A stretch of DNA of 39,618 nt from contig NZ_DASWSJ010000305.1 of assembly GCF_036402745.1 (NCBI RefSeq), positions 1 to 39,618 of the forward strand, given 5' to 3'. Positions 28,890 to 36,293 of this stretch are shown here, piece after piece (position 1 is the first letter of the stretch; every line of letters starts with the position of its first letter). Made by a program: the position numbers and the translations under genes. The DNA is from Actinophytocola sp036402745. Its GTDB lineage: Bacteria > Actinomycetota > Actinomycetes > Mycobacteriales > Pseudonocardiaceae. Under the pieces are notes generated by a model. The model was not told where the DNA came from, did not search any database, and worked only from the letters and a program-made list of their open reading frames with translations.

Positions 28890-31040
28890 TCAACCGGCGG
28901 TGACCGGCCGGGTCGGGTGCGGCAGGGTGGCCAGGTTGTCCACGCTGACAGCCACGCCGAACACGCCGCCCTGGGCGCTGGTGGCGCCGGCCGCGGCCCA
29001 CCAGCCTGCCTCGGCCTCGGTGCGCACGTCCAGCACCGAGCATTCCCGCCCAGCGGCCACGATCGCCCGCACGAGCCGCTCGGTCTCCTCGCGCAGCACC
29101 GGGCTCGCGGTGTCCCGGCCCGCCGCGCCGGCGCCCTCCGCGGCGAGGGTGACCGAGTGGACCTGGGTGTCGGCAAGGAGATCCAGCTCCCGCGGCCCGC
29201 CCTGGAACCCGCACAGGCCGGTGGACACGCCGATCTCGGTGAGCACCTCCAGGTTGTCCCGCGCGTCGCCGTGGTCGTCGAGCACGGCCGTGGTGTCCAG
29301 CCCGATCTCCAGCAGGTCCGCGGGCGCGCCGGTGTCGCGGATGGCGCGGTGTACGGCGCGCACGAGGTCCGCGTCGCCGGACTGCAGCCGGGTGAGCTGG
29401 AGCCGGGCGAGCGGGCCGGTCTCCTGGTGGAACACCTTGCGCAGCTCGGGAAGCCGGGCGCAGACCTCGCGCAGCATCAACGGTCCCAATTGGACGGACA
29501 TGCCGGTGCGCTCGGCGAGCTCCACGCAGTCGCGGTGGCCCAGCGGTTCCTCGCCGTCCCAGCGCAGCACCGGCCGGGCGCCCGTCGTGCGCTCGGCGCC
29601 GAGCCGCACCACCGGCTCGTAGCCCACGGTGAGCTGGCCGTTCTCCCACGCCGCGGGCAGCTCCGCGGCCCGCGCGTCACGCCGCCGGGCCGCCGCGTCG
29701 TCGCCCGCGTGGAAGCCCGCCCACTGCCGCCGGCCGGTGGCCTTGGCCTTACGCAGCGCGGTGTCCGCCGCGCGGAACAGCTCCACCGCGGACATCTCGC
29801 CGGTGCGGCAGCGGACCGCGCCGATGCTGGCGCCGACGCCGACCCCACGGTTGTCGATGTACTCCGGCTCGGCCAGCTCGCCGTTGATCGTGTCGATCAC
29901 GTGGTTGAGGTCGGGCAGGTCCGGCCGGTCCTCGATGAGCACGGCGAACTCGTCGGCGCCGATCCGGGCCACGAGCGCCCGCTCGCCGGCCACCGCGGAC
30001 TCCAGCCGCTGCCCGACCGTCCTGAGTAGACGGTCGCCGAACGGGTGGCCGAGGCTGTTGTTGGTGGCGGCGAACCCGTCGAGGTTGACGAAGCACAGCG
30101 TCACCGACTCGGCCCGGTCGAGCGTGCTCTCGAGCTTGGACTCGAAGTGCTGCCGGTTGGGCAGGCCGGTGAGCGCGTCGTAGAGCAGCTGGTGGCCGAG
30201 CCGGTCCTGCAGCAGCTGCAGCTCGCTGATGTCCTGCACCATCGTGACGAAGTACGCCGGCGCGCCGGCCCCGTCGTGCAGCAGCGAGATGGCGAGGAAC
30301 ACCCACGCGGTCTCGCCGTCGTGCTTGCGCAGCCTGCGGTGCTCGTGCACCCGCTCGGCCTCGCCCCGCAGCACCCGCCGGTAGCCGGCCCGCACGTCGC
30401 CCGGGGTGCCGCGGGCGCCGGGGAGGTCGTCGTTGCCCAGGAAGAACTCGTGCAGCATCCTGCCGGCGAGCTGACCCGGCGGGCAGGCCAGGATCTGGCT
30501 CAGCGCCGGGTTGGACTCGATGCACATGCCGTCCAGGTCGGTGATGGCGATGCCGACCGCGGAGGACGCGAACACCTCGCGGAACCGGTTCTCGGTCGCG
30601 CGCAGGTTGTGCTCGGCCCGGACCATCGCGTTGAACAGCGCCTGCTTGACCTGTTCCTGCTGGGTGAGCGTGTAGTTGCGCAGCCCGTCGGCGTAGCCCG
30701 CGGACAGCGCGCCGAGCATCGCCACGGTCCGCTTGGCGAGCTCGGTGTCCGGCGTGTGCCGGAGGTCGCCCAGCAGACCCTCGGTGAGCACGTCGATGGT
30801 GGCCTGCAACGCGTTGGGGTCGATGAAACCCTCGTCGACCAGCCGCGCGCCGATCCGCATGGCGGTGGCCGCCGTGGGGGCGTCCTCGGCGAGCGAGGCG
30901 AGCAGCTGGTCGACGAGCTCGAGCAGCAGCTCCTCGACCTCCACGACGGCGCGCGGGATGTAGGCCGAGGATGTGGCGCTCGCGGTCCAGGCGCGCGCCA
31001 ACTCCTCCCGGCGGGCTACCGGGGGAGGTGTGGTGGGCAC
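28890..31040 (-). CDS. PAS-GGDEF-EAL protein with degenerate motifs
   Basis: A 716-aa protein. Order: helical N-terminal region (about 1-140, VEVEELLLELVDQLLASL), PAS domain (about 150-290, ENRFREVFASSAVGIAITDLDG; VTMVQDISE), GGDEF domain (YDALTGLPNRQHFE; ARIGADEFAVL near 361) and EAL-like domain (YEPVVRLG; GARPVLRWDG near 488). The cyclase motif reads GADEF instead of GGDEF, and the EAL motif is lost (ARPVL for E-A-L), so phosphodiesterase activity is unlikely and cyclase activity doubtful. GTG 31040 has AGGA about 6 nt upstream. It may bind c-di-GMP or act as a scaffold or sensor. No membrane segment, so cytoplasmic. Confidence 0.9.
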   Translation of the reverse strand: MPTTPPPVARREELARAWTASATSSAYIPRAVVEVEELLLELVDQLLASLAEDAPTAATAMRIGARLVDEGFIDPNALQATIDVLTEGLLGDLRHTPDTELAKRTVAMLGALSAGYADGLRNYTLTQQEQVKQALFNAMVRAEHNLRATENRFREVFASSAVGIAITDLDGMCIESNPALSQILACPPGQLAGRMLHEFFLGNDDLPGARGTPGDVRAGYRRVLRGEAERVHEHRRLRKHDGETAWVFLAISLLHDGAGAPAYFVTMVQDISELQLLQDRLGHQLLYDALTGLPNRQHFESKLESTLDRAESVTLCFVNLDGFAATNNSLGHPFGDRLLRTVGQRLESAVAGERALVARIGADEFAVLIEDRPDLPDLNHVIDTINGELAEPEYIDNRGVGVGASIGAVRCRTGEMSAVELFRAADTALRKAKATGRRQWAGFHAGDDAAARRRDARAAELPAAWENGQLTVGYEPVVRLGAERTTGARPVLRWDGEEPLGHRDCVELAERTGMSVQLGPLMLREVCARLPELRKVFHQETGPLARLQLTRLQSGDADLVRAVHRAIRDTGAPADLLEIGLDTTAVLDDHGDARDNLEVLTEIGVSTGLCGFQGGPRELDLLADTQVHSVTLAAEGAGAAGRDTASPVLREETERLVRAIVAAGRECSVLDVRTEAEAGWWAAAGATSAQGGVFGVAVSVDNLATLPHPTRPVTAG

Positions 31041-31113
31041 GGGATTCCTGTCCATCGGTCTGTGGTCACGACGATACTCAGCGGCGCGAACCGCTGAGTG
31101 TCCAGTCGCGCCG

Positions 31114-31914
31114 TCAGCCCTTTCGGGCAACGCCGGCGTAGAGCCCGTCCTCGGCCTCCGTGCGGGCGTCGGACTCCCGTTCGGGCCGCCACTGCGAGGT
31201 GGTCACCAGGCCGGGCTCGACGAGCTCGAAGTCCCCGAAGAGGCTGAGCACCTCGGATCTCGTGCGGGCGAGGACCGCGTTCTGCGAGGTCTTCATCGCC
31301 TCGGTCAGCTCGTTCACCTCGGTGAAGTCGTCGGTGAGGTGGGTGACGGCGAGGTAGCTGCCAGGCGGGACGGCCTCGCGGTAGGCGGCGAACACCCCGT
31401 TCGGGTCGTGCTCCTCGAGGATGTAGTGACCGATGGTGATGGCGAGGATCCCGATCGGCTGACTGAAGTCGAGCAGCTCGCGGGTGACCTGGTCGTTGAG
31501 GACGAGGCCGGGCTTGGCGATGTCGGCGTGCACCATGGCGGCGTTCGAGTTGTTCTCGAGGATCAGCTGGCTGTGCGCCACGGCCACGTGCTCGTTGTCC
31601 ACGTACACGACGCGCGAGGTTCGGTCGACGGTCTGCGCGATCTCGTGGACGTTGCCCACGGTGGGGATGCCGGAGCCCAGGTCCAGGAACTGCCGAATGC
31701 CCTGGTCGATCATGTACAGAACGGCTCGGCGCATGAATGACCGGTTCATCAGCGCGAATCGTTTGACTTCCGGTTGCACCAGGAGCAACTTCTCGACGAA
31801 CTGGCGATCGACGGCAAAGTTGTGGTTTCCGCCGAGCACGTAGTCGTAGGCCCTGGCCGCGCTGGGTTTCTCGAGGTCAACCGAGGTAGGAACCCAGTTG
31901 GTCTGCTGCGACAC
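31114..31914 (-). CDS. SAM-dependent methyltransferase, DUF574 family
   Basis: A 266-aa protein matching the actinomycete family called S-adenosyl methyltransferase (Methyltransf_19, PF04672). SARAYDYVLGGNHNFAVD and QFLDLGSGIPTVGNVHE mark the SAM fold; RVVYVDNEHVAVAHSQLI and YREAVPPGSYLAVTH are typical. Members are numerous in Streptomyces and relatives; the natural substrate is not known. GTG 31914 has GGAGAGG at 6 nt. A perfect 7+7 inverted repeat lies upstream at 31928-31949. The GGDEF/EAL gene starts 73 bp downstream on the same strand, so co-transcription is possible. Confidence 0.93.
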   Translation of the reverse strand: MSQQTNWVPTSVDLEKPSAARAYDYVLGGNHNFAVDRQFVEKLLLVQPEVKRFALMNRSFMRRAVLYMIDQGIRQFLDLGSGIPTVGNVHEIAQTVDRTSRVVYVDNEHVAVAHSQLILENNSNAAMVHADIAKPGLVLNDQVTRELLDFSQPIGILAITIGHYILEEHDPNGVFAAYREAVPPGSYLAVTHLTDDFTEVNELTEAMKTSQNAVLARTRSEVLSLFGDFELVEPGLVTTSQWRPERESDARTEAEDGLYAGVARKG

Positions 31915-31927
31915 CGTACACCTCTCC

Positions 31928-31949
31928 GTTTCGGATCCGTGACCGAAAC
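31928..31949. promoter_or_regulatory. Inverted repeat upstream of the DUF574 methyltransferase
   Basis: GTTTCGG (31928-31934) and CCGAAAC (31943-31949) are perfect inverted arms separated by 8 bp, 13 bp from the start codon and next to the GGAGAGG ribosome site. It could be a repressor operator or an RNA hairpin in the 5' leader. A weak -10-like TAGTGT lies just upstream on the minus strand. Confidence 0.5.
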
Positions 31950-32014
31950 ACTACTAATGGACTCAGGGCAGCCGGGGCCGGGTTCACTCGGATGGACGAA
32001 CAAATGGAAGCGTT

Positions 32015-32599
32015 TCAGCTGGCTGTCGACAGACCGGTCGACTCGCCGGCCCGGGTGCTGGCCAGGGCACCCAGCGCCATCTCGCGCAGCATGGTGGCCA
32101 TGCCGTCGCGGCCGAGGTGGCGGCTGTGCGGCGTGGAGTTGATGAGGCCGAAGACCGCGTGCGCGGCGGCCCGCGCGGTGGGCTCGTCCACGGCGGGCGC
32201 GGTGTCCCGGATGGCCTGCACCCAGACCTCGACGTAGCGCCGTTGCAGGGCCCGCACCCGGCGCCGGTCGGGCTCGGTGAGGTTGCCGAGGTTGCGCTCC
32301 TGCACGGTGATCAGCGAGGGGTTGTCGAGCGCGAAGTCGACGTGGAAACCGACCAGCTCGGCCAGCACGCCGGCCGGCTCGCTCGCGTCGCGGCGCTCCT
32401 GGCCGCCGGCCAGCAGGACCTCGCTGATCGACGTGAGCATCTCGCCCAGCATCGCGTCCTTGCTGCGGAAGTGCCGGTACAGGGCCGGGCCGGAGACACC
32501 CACGGCGGCCCCGATGTCGTCGATGCCCACGCCGTGAAACCCGTGCCGGGCAAAGAGTTCCGCGGCGGCGGCGAGGATCTGCTCCCGGCGAGTCGGCAC
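32015..32599 (-). CDS. TetR-family regulator, BkaR-like
   Basis: A 194-aa repressor. The N-terminal helix-turn-helix is complete: RREQILAAAAELFARHGFHG, GIDDIGAAVGVSGPALYRHF. The C-terminal ligand-binding half is helical with NLGNLTEPDRRRVRALQRRY, where branched-chain CoA-regulators of this group show similar stretches. GTG 32599 starts MPTRREQ; it has no ribosome site. The order TetR then acyl-CoA carboxylase, acyl-CoA dehydrogenase and MaoC resembles the Rv2506 (BkaR) to Rv2499c segment of Mycobacterium tuberculosis. Matching palindromes before this gene and before accD support it as the operon's repressor. Confidence 0.9.
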   Translation of the reverse strand: MPTRREQILAAAAELFARHGFHGVGIDDIGAAVGVSGPALYRHFRSKDAMLGEMLTSISEVLLAGGQERRDASEPAGVLAELVGFHVDFALDNPSLITVQERNLGNLTEPDRRRVRALQRRYVEVWVQAIRDTAPAVDEPTARAAAHAVFGLINSTPHSRHLGRDGMATMLREMALGALASTRAGESTGLSTAS

Positions 32600-32616
32600 C
32601 CGGCCATGGTAGCCCG

Positions 32617-32638
32617 CTGGTTAGCGGCCACTAACCAG
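32617..32638. promoter_or_regulatory. TetR operator upstream of its own gene
   Basis: CTGGTTAG (32617-32624) and CTAACCAG (32631-32638) are perfect 8-bp arms with a 6-bp spacer (CGGCCA), just upstream of the TetR start at 32599. The GTTAGCGGCCACTAAC core matches the palindrome at 34617-34632 before accD, supporting autoregulation by the TetR protein. Confidence 0.75.
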
Positions 32639-32767
32639 CGGCCGCGCGGTGGGACTGCGCCGTTCGCCCCGCATCTGGCAACAGGTAAGGGCCGGGAAGA
32701 CGATTACCAGCCGGTGGGTCCCGGGCGATCATTGTCTCATCGGGAAACCCTGCCCCCGGAGGTAACA

Positions 32768-33553
32768 GTGCGCCTCGCTCGTCCCATCACCGCCGTGGCC
32801 CTCGCGGCCCTGACCGTCATCGGACTCGCCGGCCCGGCCTCGGCCGCCGCCGGCAAGTACGTGGCCCTCGGTGACTCCTACTCGTCCGGCACCGGCGCCG
32901 GCAGCTACGGAAGCAGTGGTAGCTGCAAGCGCAGTGCGAACTCCTACCCGCAGCTCTGGGCCAACGCCAACGGGCCGTCCGCGTTCTCCTTCGTCGCCTG
33001 CTCCGGCGCCGTGACCAACGACGTCCTCAACAGCCAGGTCGCCGCGGTCACGTCGGACACCGCGCTCGTGACGATCTCCATCGGCGGCAACGACGCGGGC
33101 TTCGCCGACGTCATGACGACCTGCAACACCAGCTCGGACGCCACGTGCGTGAGCCGCAACCAGGAGGCGCAGAACTTCGCGCGCACCACGCTGCCCGGCC
33201 GGTTGAACAACGTGTACACCCAGATCCGCAACCGGGCACCGAGCGCGCGGGTGGTCGTGCTGGGCTACCCGCACATCTACCAGCTCAACGGGAGCTGCTC
33301 GGTCGGCCTGTCCGAGACCAAGCGGGCCGCGATCAACCAGTCCGCCGACGTGCTGGCCTCGGTGATCTCCGGCCGGGCGGGCGCGTACGGGTTCACCTTC
33401 CTCGACGCCCGGAGCTCGTTCGGCGGGCACGAGATCTGCGCCTCGGGTGCGCGCTGGCTCAACAGCGTCACCTGGCCGGTGGACGAGTCCTACCACCCGA
33501 ACGCCTCCGGTCAGCGGGGCGGCTACTACAACCCGCTGGAGAGCGTCGCCTGA
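32768..33553 (+). CDS. Secreted SGNH-hydrolase lipase/esterase, copy 1
   Basis: A 261-aa exported lipase/esterase of the SGNH fold, like the extracellular lipases of Streptomyces coelicolor and S. rimosus. A Sec signal peptide (1 to about 27, RLARP...LAGPASA) precedes AAGKYVALGDSYSSG. Block I holds Ser37; GGND (about 106-109) holds block III residues; H243 in DESYHPN is the catalytic His. Six cysteines in the mature part suggest three disulfides, as in the Streptomyces enzymes. GTG 32768 has GGAGG 7 nt upstream. It is followed by a strong terminator (33573-33606) and by a close paralog. Substrates are esters or lipids outside the cell. Confidence 0.93.
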   Translation: MRLARPITAVALAALTVIGLAGPASAAAGKYVALGDSYSSGTGAGSYGSSGSCKRSANSYPQLWANANGPSAFSFVACSGAVTNDVLNSQVAAVTSDTALVTISIGGNDAGFADVMTTCNTSSDATCVSRNQEAQNFARTTLPGRLNNVYTQIRNRAPSARVVVLGYPHIYQLNGSCSVGLSETKRAAINQSADVLASVISGRAGAYGFTFLDARSSFGGHEICASGARWLNSVTWPVDESYHPNASGQRGGYYNPLESVA

Positions 33554-33572
33554 GCGAGGCTCGAGGGTGACC

Positions 33573-33606
33573 CAGGAAGGCCCGGCCCCGCGGCCGGGCC
33601 TTCCTG
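33573..33606. terminator. Strong hairpin terminator after lipase copy 1
   Basis: A perfect 15-bp stem: arms 33573-33587 and 33592-33606 around CCGC. It lies 20 bp after the stop codon and isolates the first lipase from the second. Confidence 0.9.
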
Positions 33607-33646
33607 CCGCCGGTCCGAGGGCCGGTCGGCCACCCCAACTGGCAAC

Positions 33647-33660
33647 GGTTAACGACTAAC
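33647..33660. promoter_or_regulatory. TetR-operator-like word upstream of lipase copy 2
   Basis: GGTTAACGACTAAC resembles the GGTTAACGCTGACTAACC site at 34645-34662 and the GTTAG...CTAAC sites, but it is shorter and lacks four central bases. It sits about 73 bp before the second lipase, where the upstream region aligns with that of copy 1 (CTGGCAAC shared), which does not carry it. Confidence 0.35.
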
Positions 33661-33732
33661 GAGGCGATTCCGCGTCCGGTGAAGGTCCGGTAATGATATT
33701 GGGCGTCGGGAACCCCTCCCTCGGAGGTTAAA

Positions 33733-34536
33733 ATGCGCCTCGCTCGTCCCATTGCCGTCGCCGTCTTCGCCTGCCTTTCCCTCGTCGGAATTGCCGGGCC
33801 GGCGTCGGCCGATCCCACCGTGGCGGCCGGAAAATATGTCGCGCTCGGTGATTCCTACGCGTCCGGAACAGGTGCCGGAAGCTATGGCGACAGTGGCGGC
33901 TGCAAACGCAGCGCCAATGCCTATGCCCAGCTCTGGGCCAACTCCCACGCGCCGGCCGCGTTCTCCTTCGTCGCCTGCTCGGGCGCGGTCACCTCGGACG
34001 TGCTGGCCAACCAGGTCGGCGCGATCACGCCGGACACCGAGCTGGTCACGATCTCCATCGGCGGCAACGACGCCGGCTTCGCCAACGTCATGACCGACTG
34101 CAACCTCGGCTCCGACGACACCTGCGTGAGCCGCAACCAGGAGGCGCAGAACTTCGCCCGCACCGAGCTGCCGGGCCGGCTGGACGGCGTCTACACCGAG
34201 ATCCGCAACCGGGCGCCGGGCGCGCGCGTGGTCGTGCTGGGCTACCCGCACATCTACACGCTGAACGGCGACTGCTCGGTCGGCCTGTCCGAGACCAAGC
34301 GGGCCGCGATCAACCAGTCCGCCGACGTGCTCGCCGAGGTCGTGTCCGGCCGGGCGGGCGCGTTCGGCTTCGACTTCGTCGACGCCCGCTCGGCCTTCGC
34401 CGGGCACGAGATCTGCGCCCCGGGCGGCGACTGGTGGCTGCACAGCGTCACCTGGCCGGTGGACGAGTCCTACCACCCGACCGCGGGTGGCCAGTCCGGC
34501 GGTTACTACGCCGCGCTGGTCGGCGTGACCGGCTGA
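33733..34536 (+). CDS. Secreted SGNH-hydrolase lipase/esterase, copy 2
   Basis: A 267-aa paralog of the preceding gene, with the same layout: signal peptide ending near ASA (residue 26), AAGKYVALGDSYASG (Ser41), ISIGGNDAGF, six mature cysteines, VDESYHPT with the catalytic His, and a close match over its full length. The ATG at 33733 follows GGAGGTTAAA. The first third uses A/T-ending codons more often than copy 1. Flanking sequence and promoter are also duplicated, so it is a tandem gene duplication. An inverted repeat (34553-34587) follows the stop. It may have a different pH or substrate range, which cannot be read here. Confidence 0.93.
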   Translation: MRLARPIAVAVFACLSLVGIAGPASADPTVAAGKYVALGDSYASGTGAGSYGDSGGCKRSANAYAQLWANSHAPAAFSFVACSGAVTSDVLANQVGAITPDTELVTISIGGNDAGFANVMTDCNLGSDDTCVSRNQEAQNFARTELPGRLDGVYTEIRNRAPGARVVVLGYPHIYTLNGDCSVGLSETKRAAINQSADVLAEVVSGRAGAFGFDFVDARSAFAGHEICAPGGDWWLHSVTWPVDESYHPTAGGQSGGYYAALVGVTG

Positions 34537-34552
34537 CCTTCCACGGGACACT

Positions 34553-34587
34553 CGAGCGGGCCTCGGCACTGTGCCGGGGCCCGCTCG
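34553..34587. terminator. Inverted repeat after lipase copy 2
   Basis: CGAGCGGGCC...CGGCAC (34553-34569) pairs with GTGCCG...GGCCCGCTCG (34571-34587), 17 bp including one G-U and almost no loop. It extends by an outer ACAC/GTGT pairing. It is probably the terminator of the second lipase, protecting the acc promoter. Confidence 0.8.
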
Positions 34588-34616
34588 TGTGTGCTGGTGA
34601 CCGGGTGGACGGCACG

Positions 34617-34632
34617 GTTAGCGACCGCTAAC
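34617..34632. promoter_or_regulatory. TetR operator 1 of the acc operon
   Basis: GTTAGCG and CGCTAAC are perfect 7-bp arms around AC. The GTTAGCGACCGCTAAC core matches the palindrome upstream of the TetR gene (32617-32638). It lies 44 bp upstream of the accD start. Confidence 0.8.
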
Positions 34633-34644
34633 ATCGCGCACGTA

Positions 34645-34662
34645 GGTTAACGCTGACTAACC
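34645..34662. promoter_or_regulatory. TetR operator 2 of the acc operon
   Basis: GGTTAACGCTGACTAACC has GGTTA/TAACC arms and ends 13 bp before accD, where it would overlap the transcription start. It is 28 bp from operator 1 (start to start), so two dimers could bind on related faces of the helix. Confidence 0.7.
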
Positions 34663-34675
34663 TGAGCGGAGCGAG

Positions 34676-36289
34676 ATGGACGCGCCCGTCCTGCGGAGCG
34701 AGGCCGACCCGGGCGACCCCGCTTTCCAGCGGTACGTCAAGGAGCACACGGCCCTGGCCGACGACCTGCGTGACCGGTCGGCGCGGGCCGCGCTCGGCGG
34801 CGGGGACAAGGCCCGGCAGCGCCATGTGGACCGCGGCAAGCTCCTGCCCCGCGACCGGGTGGAGTCGCTCGTCGACCCCGGCTCGCCGTTCCTCGAGCTC
34901 TCGCCGCTCGCCGCCACCGGCATGTACGACGACGAGGCGCCGGCCGCCGGCATCATCACCGGCGTCGGCCGGGTGTCCGGTCGCGAGTGCGTGATCGTCG
35001 CCAACGACGCCACGGTCAAGGGCGGCACCTACTACCCGATGACCGTCAAGAAGCACCTGCGCGCCCAGGAGGTGGCGCTGCACAACAACCTCCCGTGCCT
35101 CTACCTCGTCGACTCCGGCGGCGCGTTCCTGCCCCGCCAGGACGAGGTGTTCCCCGACCGCGAGCACTTCGGGCGCATCTTCTTCAACCAGGCCACCATG
35201 TCCGCGCGCGGCATCCCGCAGATCGCCGCCGTGCTCGGGTCCTGCACGGCGGGCGGCGCCTACGTCCCGGCGATGAGCGACGAGGCGGTGATCGTGCGCA
35301 ACCAGGGCACGATCTTCCTCGGCGGCCCGCCGCTGGTGAAGGCCGCCACCGGCGAGGTGGTGAGCGCGGAGGACCTCGGCGGCGGCGACGTGCACGCCCG
35401 CCGGTCGGGCGTCACCGACCACCTGGCCGAGGACGACGCGCACGCGCTGCGGATCGTCCGCTCGATCGTCGCCACGCTGGGCCCGCGCACCCCGCGGCCG
35501 TGGGGCGTCGAGCCGACCGAGGCGCCGGCCGTCGACCCCGGCCAGCTCTACGGCGTGGTGCCCACCGACTCCCGCACGCCCTACGACGTGCGGGAGGTGA
35601 TCGCCCGGGTCGTCGACGGCAGCCGGTTCCGCGAGTTCAAGAAGGAGTACGGCACCACGCTCGTCACCGGGTTCGCCCGCGTCCACGGCCATCCGGTCGG
35701 CATCATCGCCAACAACGGCGTGCTGTTCGGCGAGTCCGCGGTCAAGGGCGCGCACTTCATCGAGCTGTGCGACCAGCGCTCGGTTCCGTTGGTGTTCCTG
35801 CAGAACATCACCGGGTTCATGGTCGGGCGCGACTACGAGGTCAGCGGCATCGCCAAGCACGGCGCCAAGATGGTCACCGCGGTGGCCTGCGCCCGGGTGC
35901 CCAAGCTCACCGTGATCATCGGCGGCTCGTTCGGCGCCGGCAACTACTCGATGTGCGGCCGGGCCTACGAGCCCCGGTTCCTCTGGATGTGGCCCAACGC
36001 GCGGATCTCGGTGATGGGTGGCGAGCAGGCCGCGTCGGTGCTGGCCACCGTGCGCCGCGACCAGCTCGAGTCCCGCGGCGGCGAGTGGCCGGCCGAGGAC
36101 GAGGAGGCGTTCAAGGACCCGATCCGCCACCAGTACGAGGACCAGGGCAACCCGTACTACTCCACCGCGCGGCTGTGGGACGACGGCGTGATCGACCCGG
36201 CGGACACCCGGCAGGTGCTCGGGCTCGCGCTCTCGGTCGCCGGCAACGCGCCGCTCGAACCCGTCCGCTACGGCGTCTTCAGGATGTGA
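34676..36289 (+). CDS. Acyl-CoA carboxylase carboxyltransferase subunit (AccD1-like)
   Basis: A 537-aa carboxyltransferase beta-type subunit with two crotonase-like halves. Segments such as KGGTYYPMTVKKHLRAQE, VDSGGAFLPRQDEVFPD, GSCTAGGAYVPAMSDE and GGEQAASVL are typical of 3-methylcrotonyl-CoA carboxylase (MCC) and related enzymes. With the biotin-carrying alpha subunit encoded 4 bp downstream it should carboxylate a branched-chain acyl-CoA, probably 3-methylcrotonyl-CoA from leucine; this is inferred from the family and from AccD1-AccA1 of mycobacteria. The ATG at 34676 follows GGAGCGAG. The operator pair upstream puts it under the TetR regulator. Confidence 0.9.
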   Translation: MDAPVLRSEADPGDPAFQRYVKEHTALADDLRDRSARAALGGGDKARQRHVDRGKLLPRDRVESLVDPGSPFLELSPLAATGMYDDEAPAAGIITGVGRVSGRECVIVANDATVKGGTYYPMTVKKHLRAQEVALHNNLPCLYLVDSGGAFLPRQDEVFPDREHFGRIFFNQATMSARGIPQIAAVLGSCTAGGAYVPAMSDEAVIVRNQGTIFLGGPPLVKAATGEVVSAEDLGGGDVHARRSGVTDHLAEDDAHALRIVRSIVATLGPRTPRPWGVEPTEAPAVDPGQLYGVVPTDSRTPYDVREVIARVVDGSRFREFKKEYGTTLVTGFARVHGHPVGIIANNGVLFGESAVKGAHFIELCDQRSVPLVFLQNITGFMVGRDYEVSGIAKHGAKMVTAVACARVPKLTVIIGGSFGAGNYSMCGRAYEPRFLWMWPNARISVMGGEQAASVLATVRRDQLESRGGEWPAEDEEAFKDPIRHQYEDQGNPYYSTARLWDDGVIDPADTRQVLGLALSVAGNAPLEPVRYGVFRM

Positions 36290-36293
36290 CGGA

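Noticed and set aside
32117..32767. Open frame leading into lipase copy 1
   Set aside because: The stretch before 32768 is antisense to the TetR gene and crosses its operator; the signal peptide starts at 32768.
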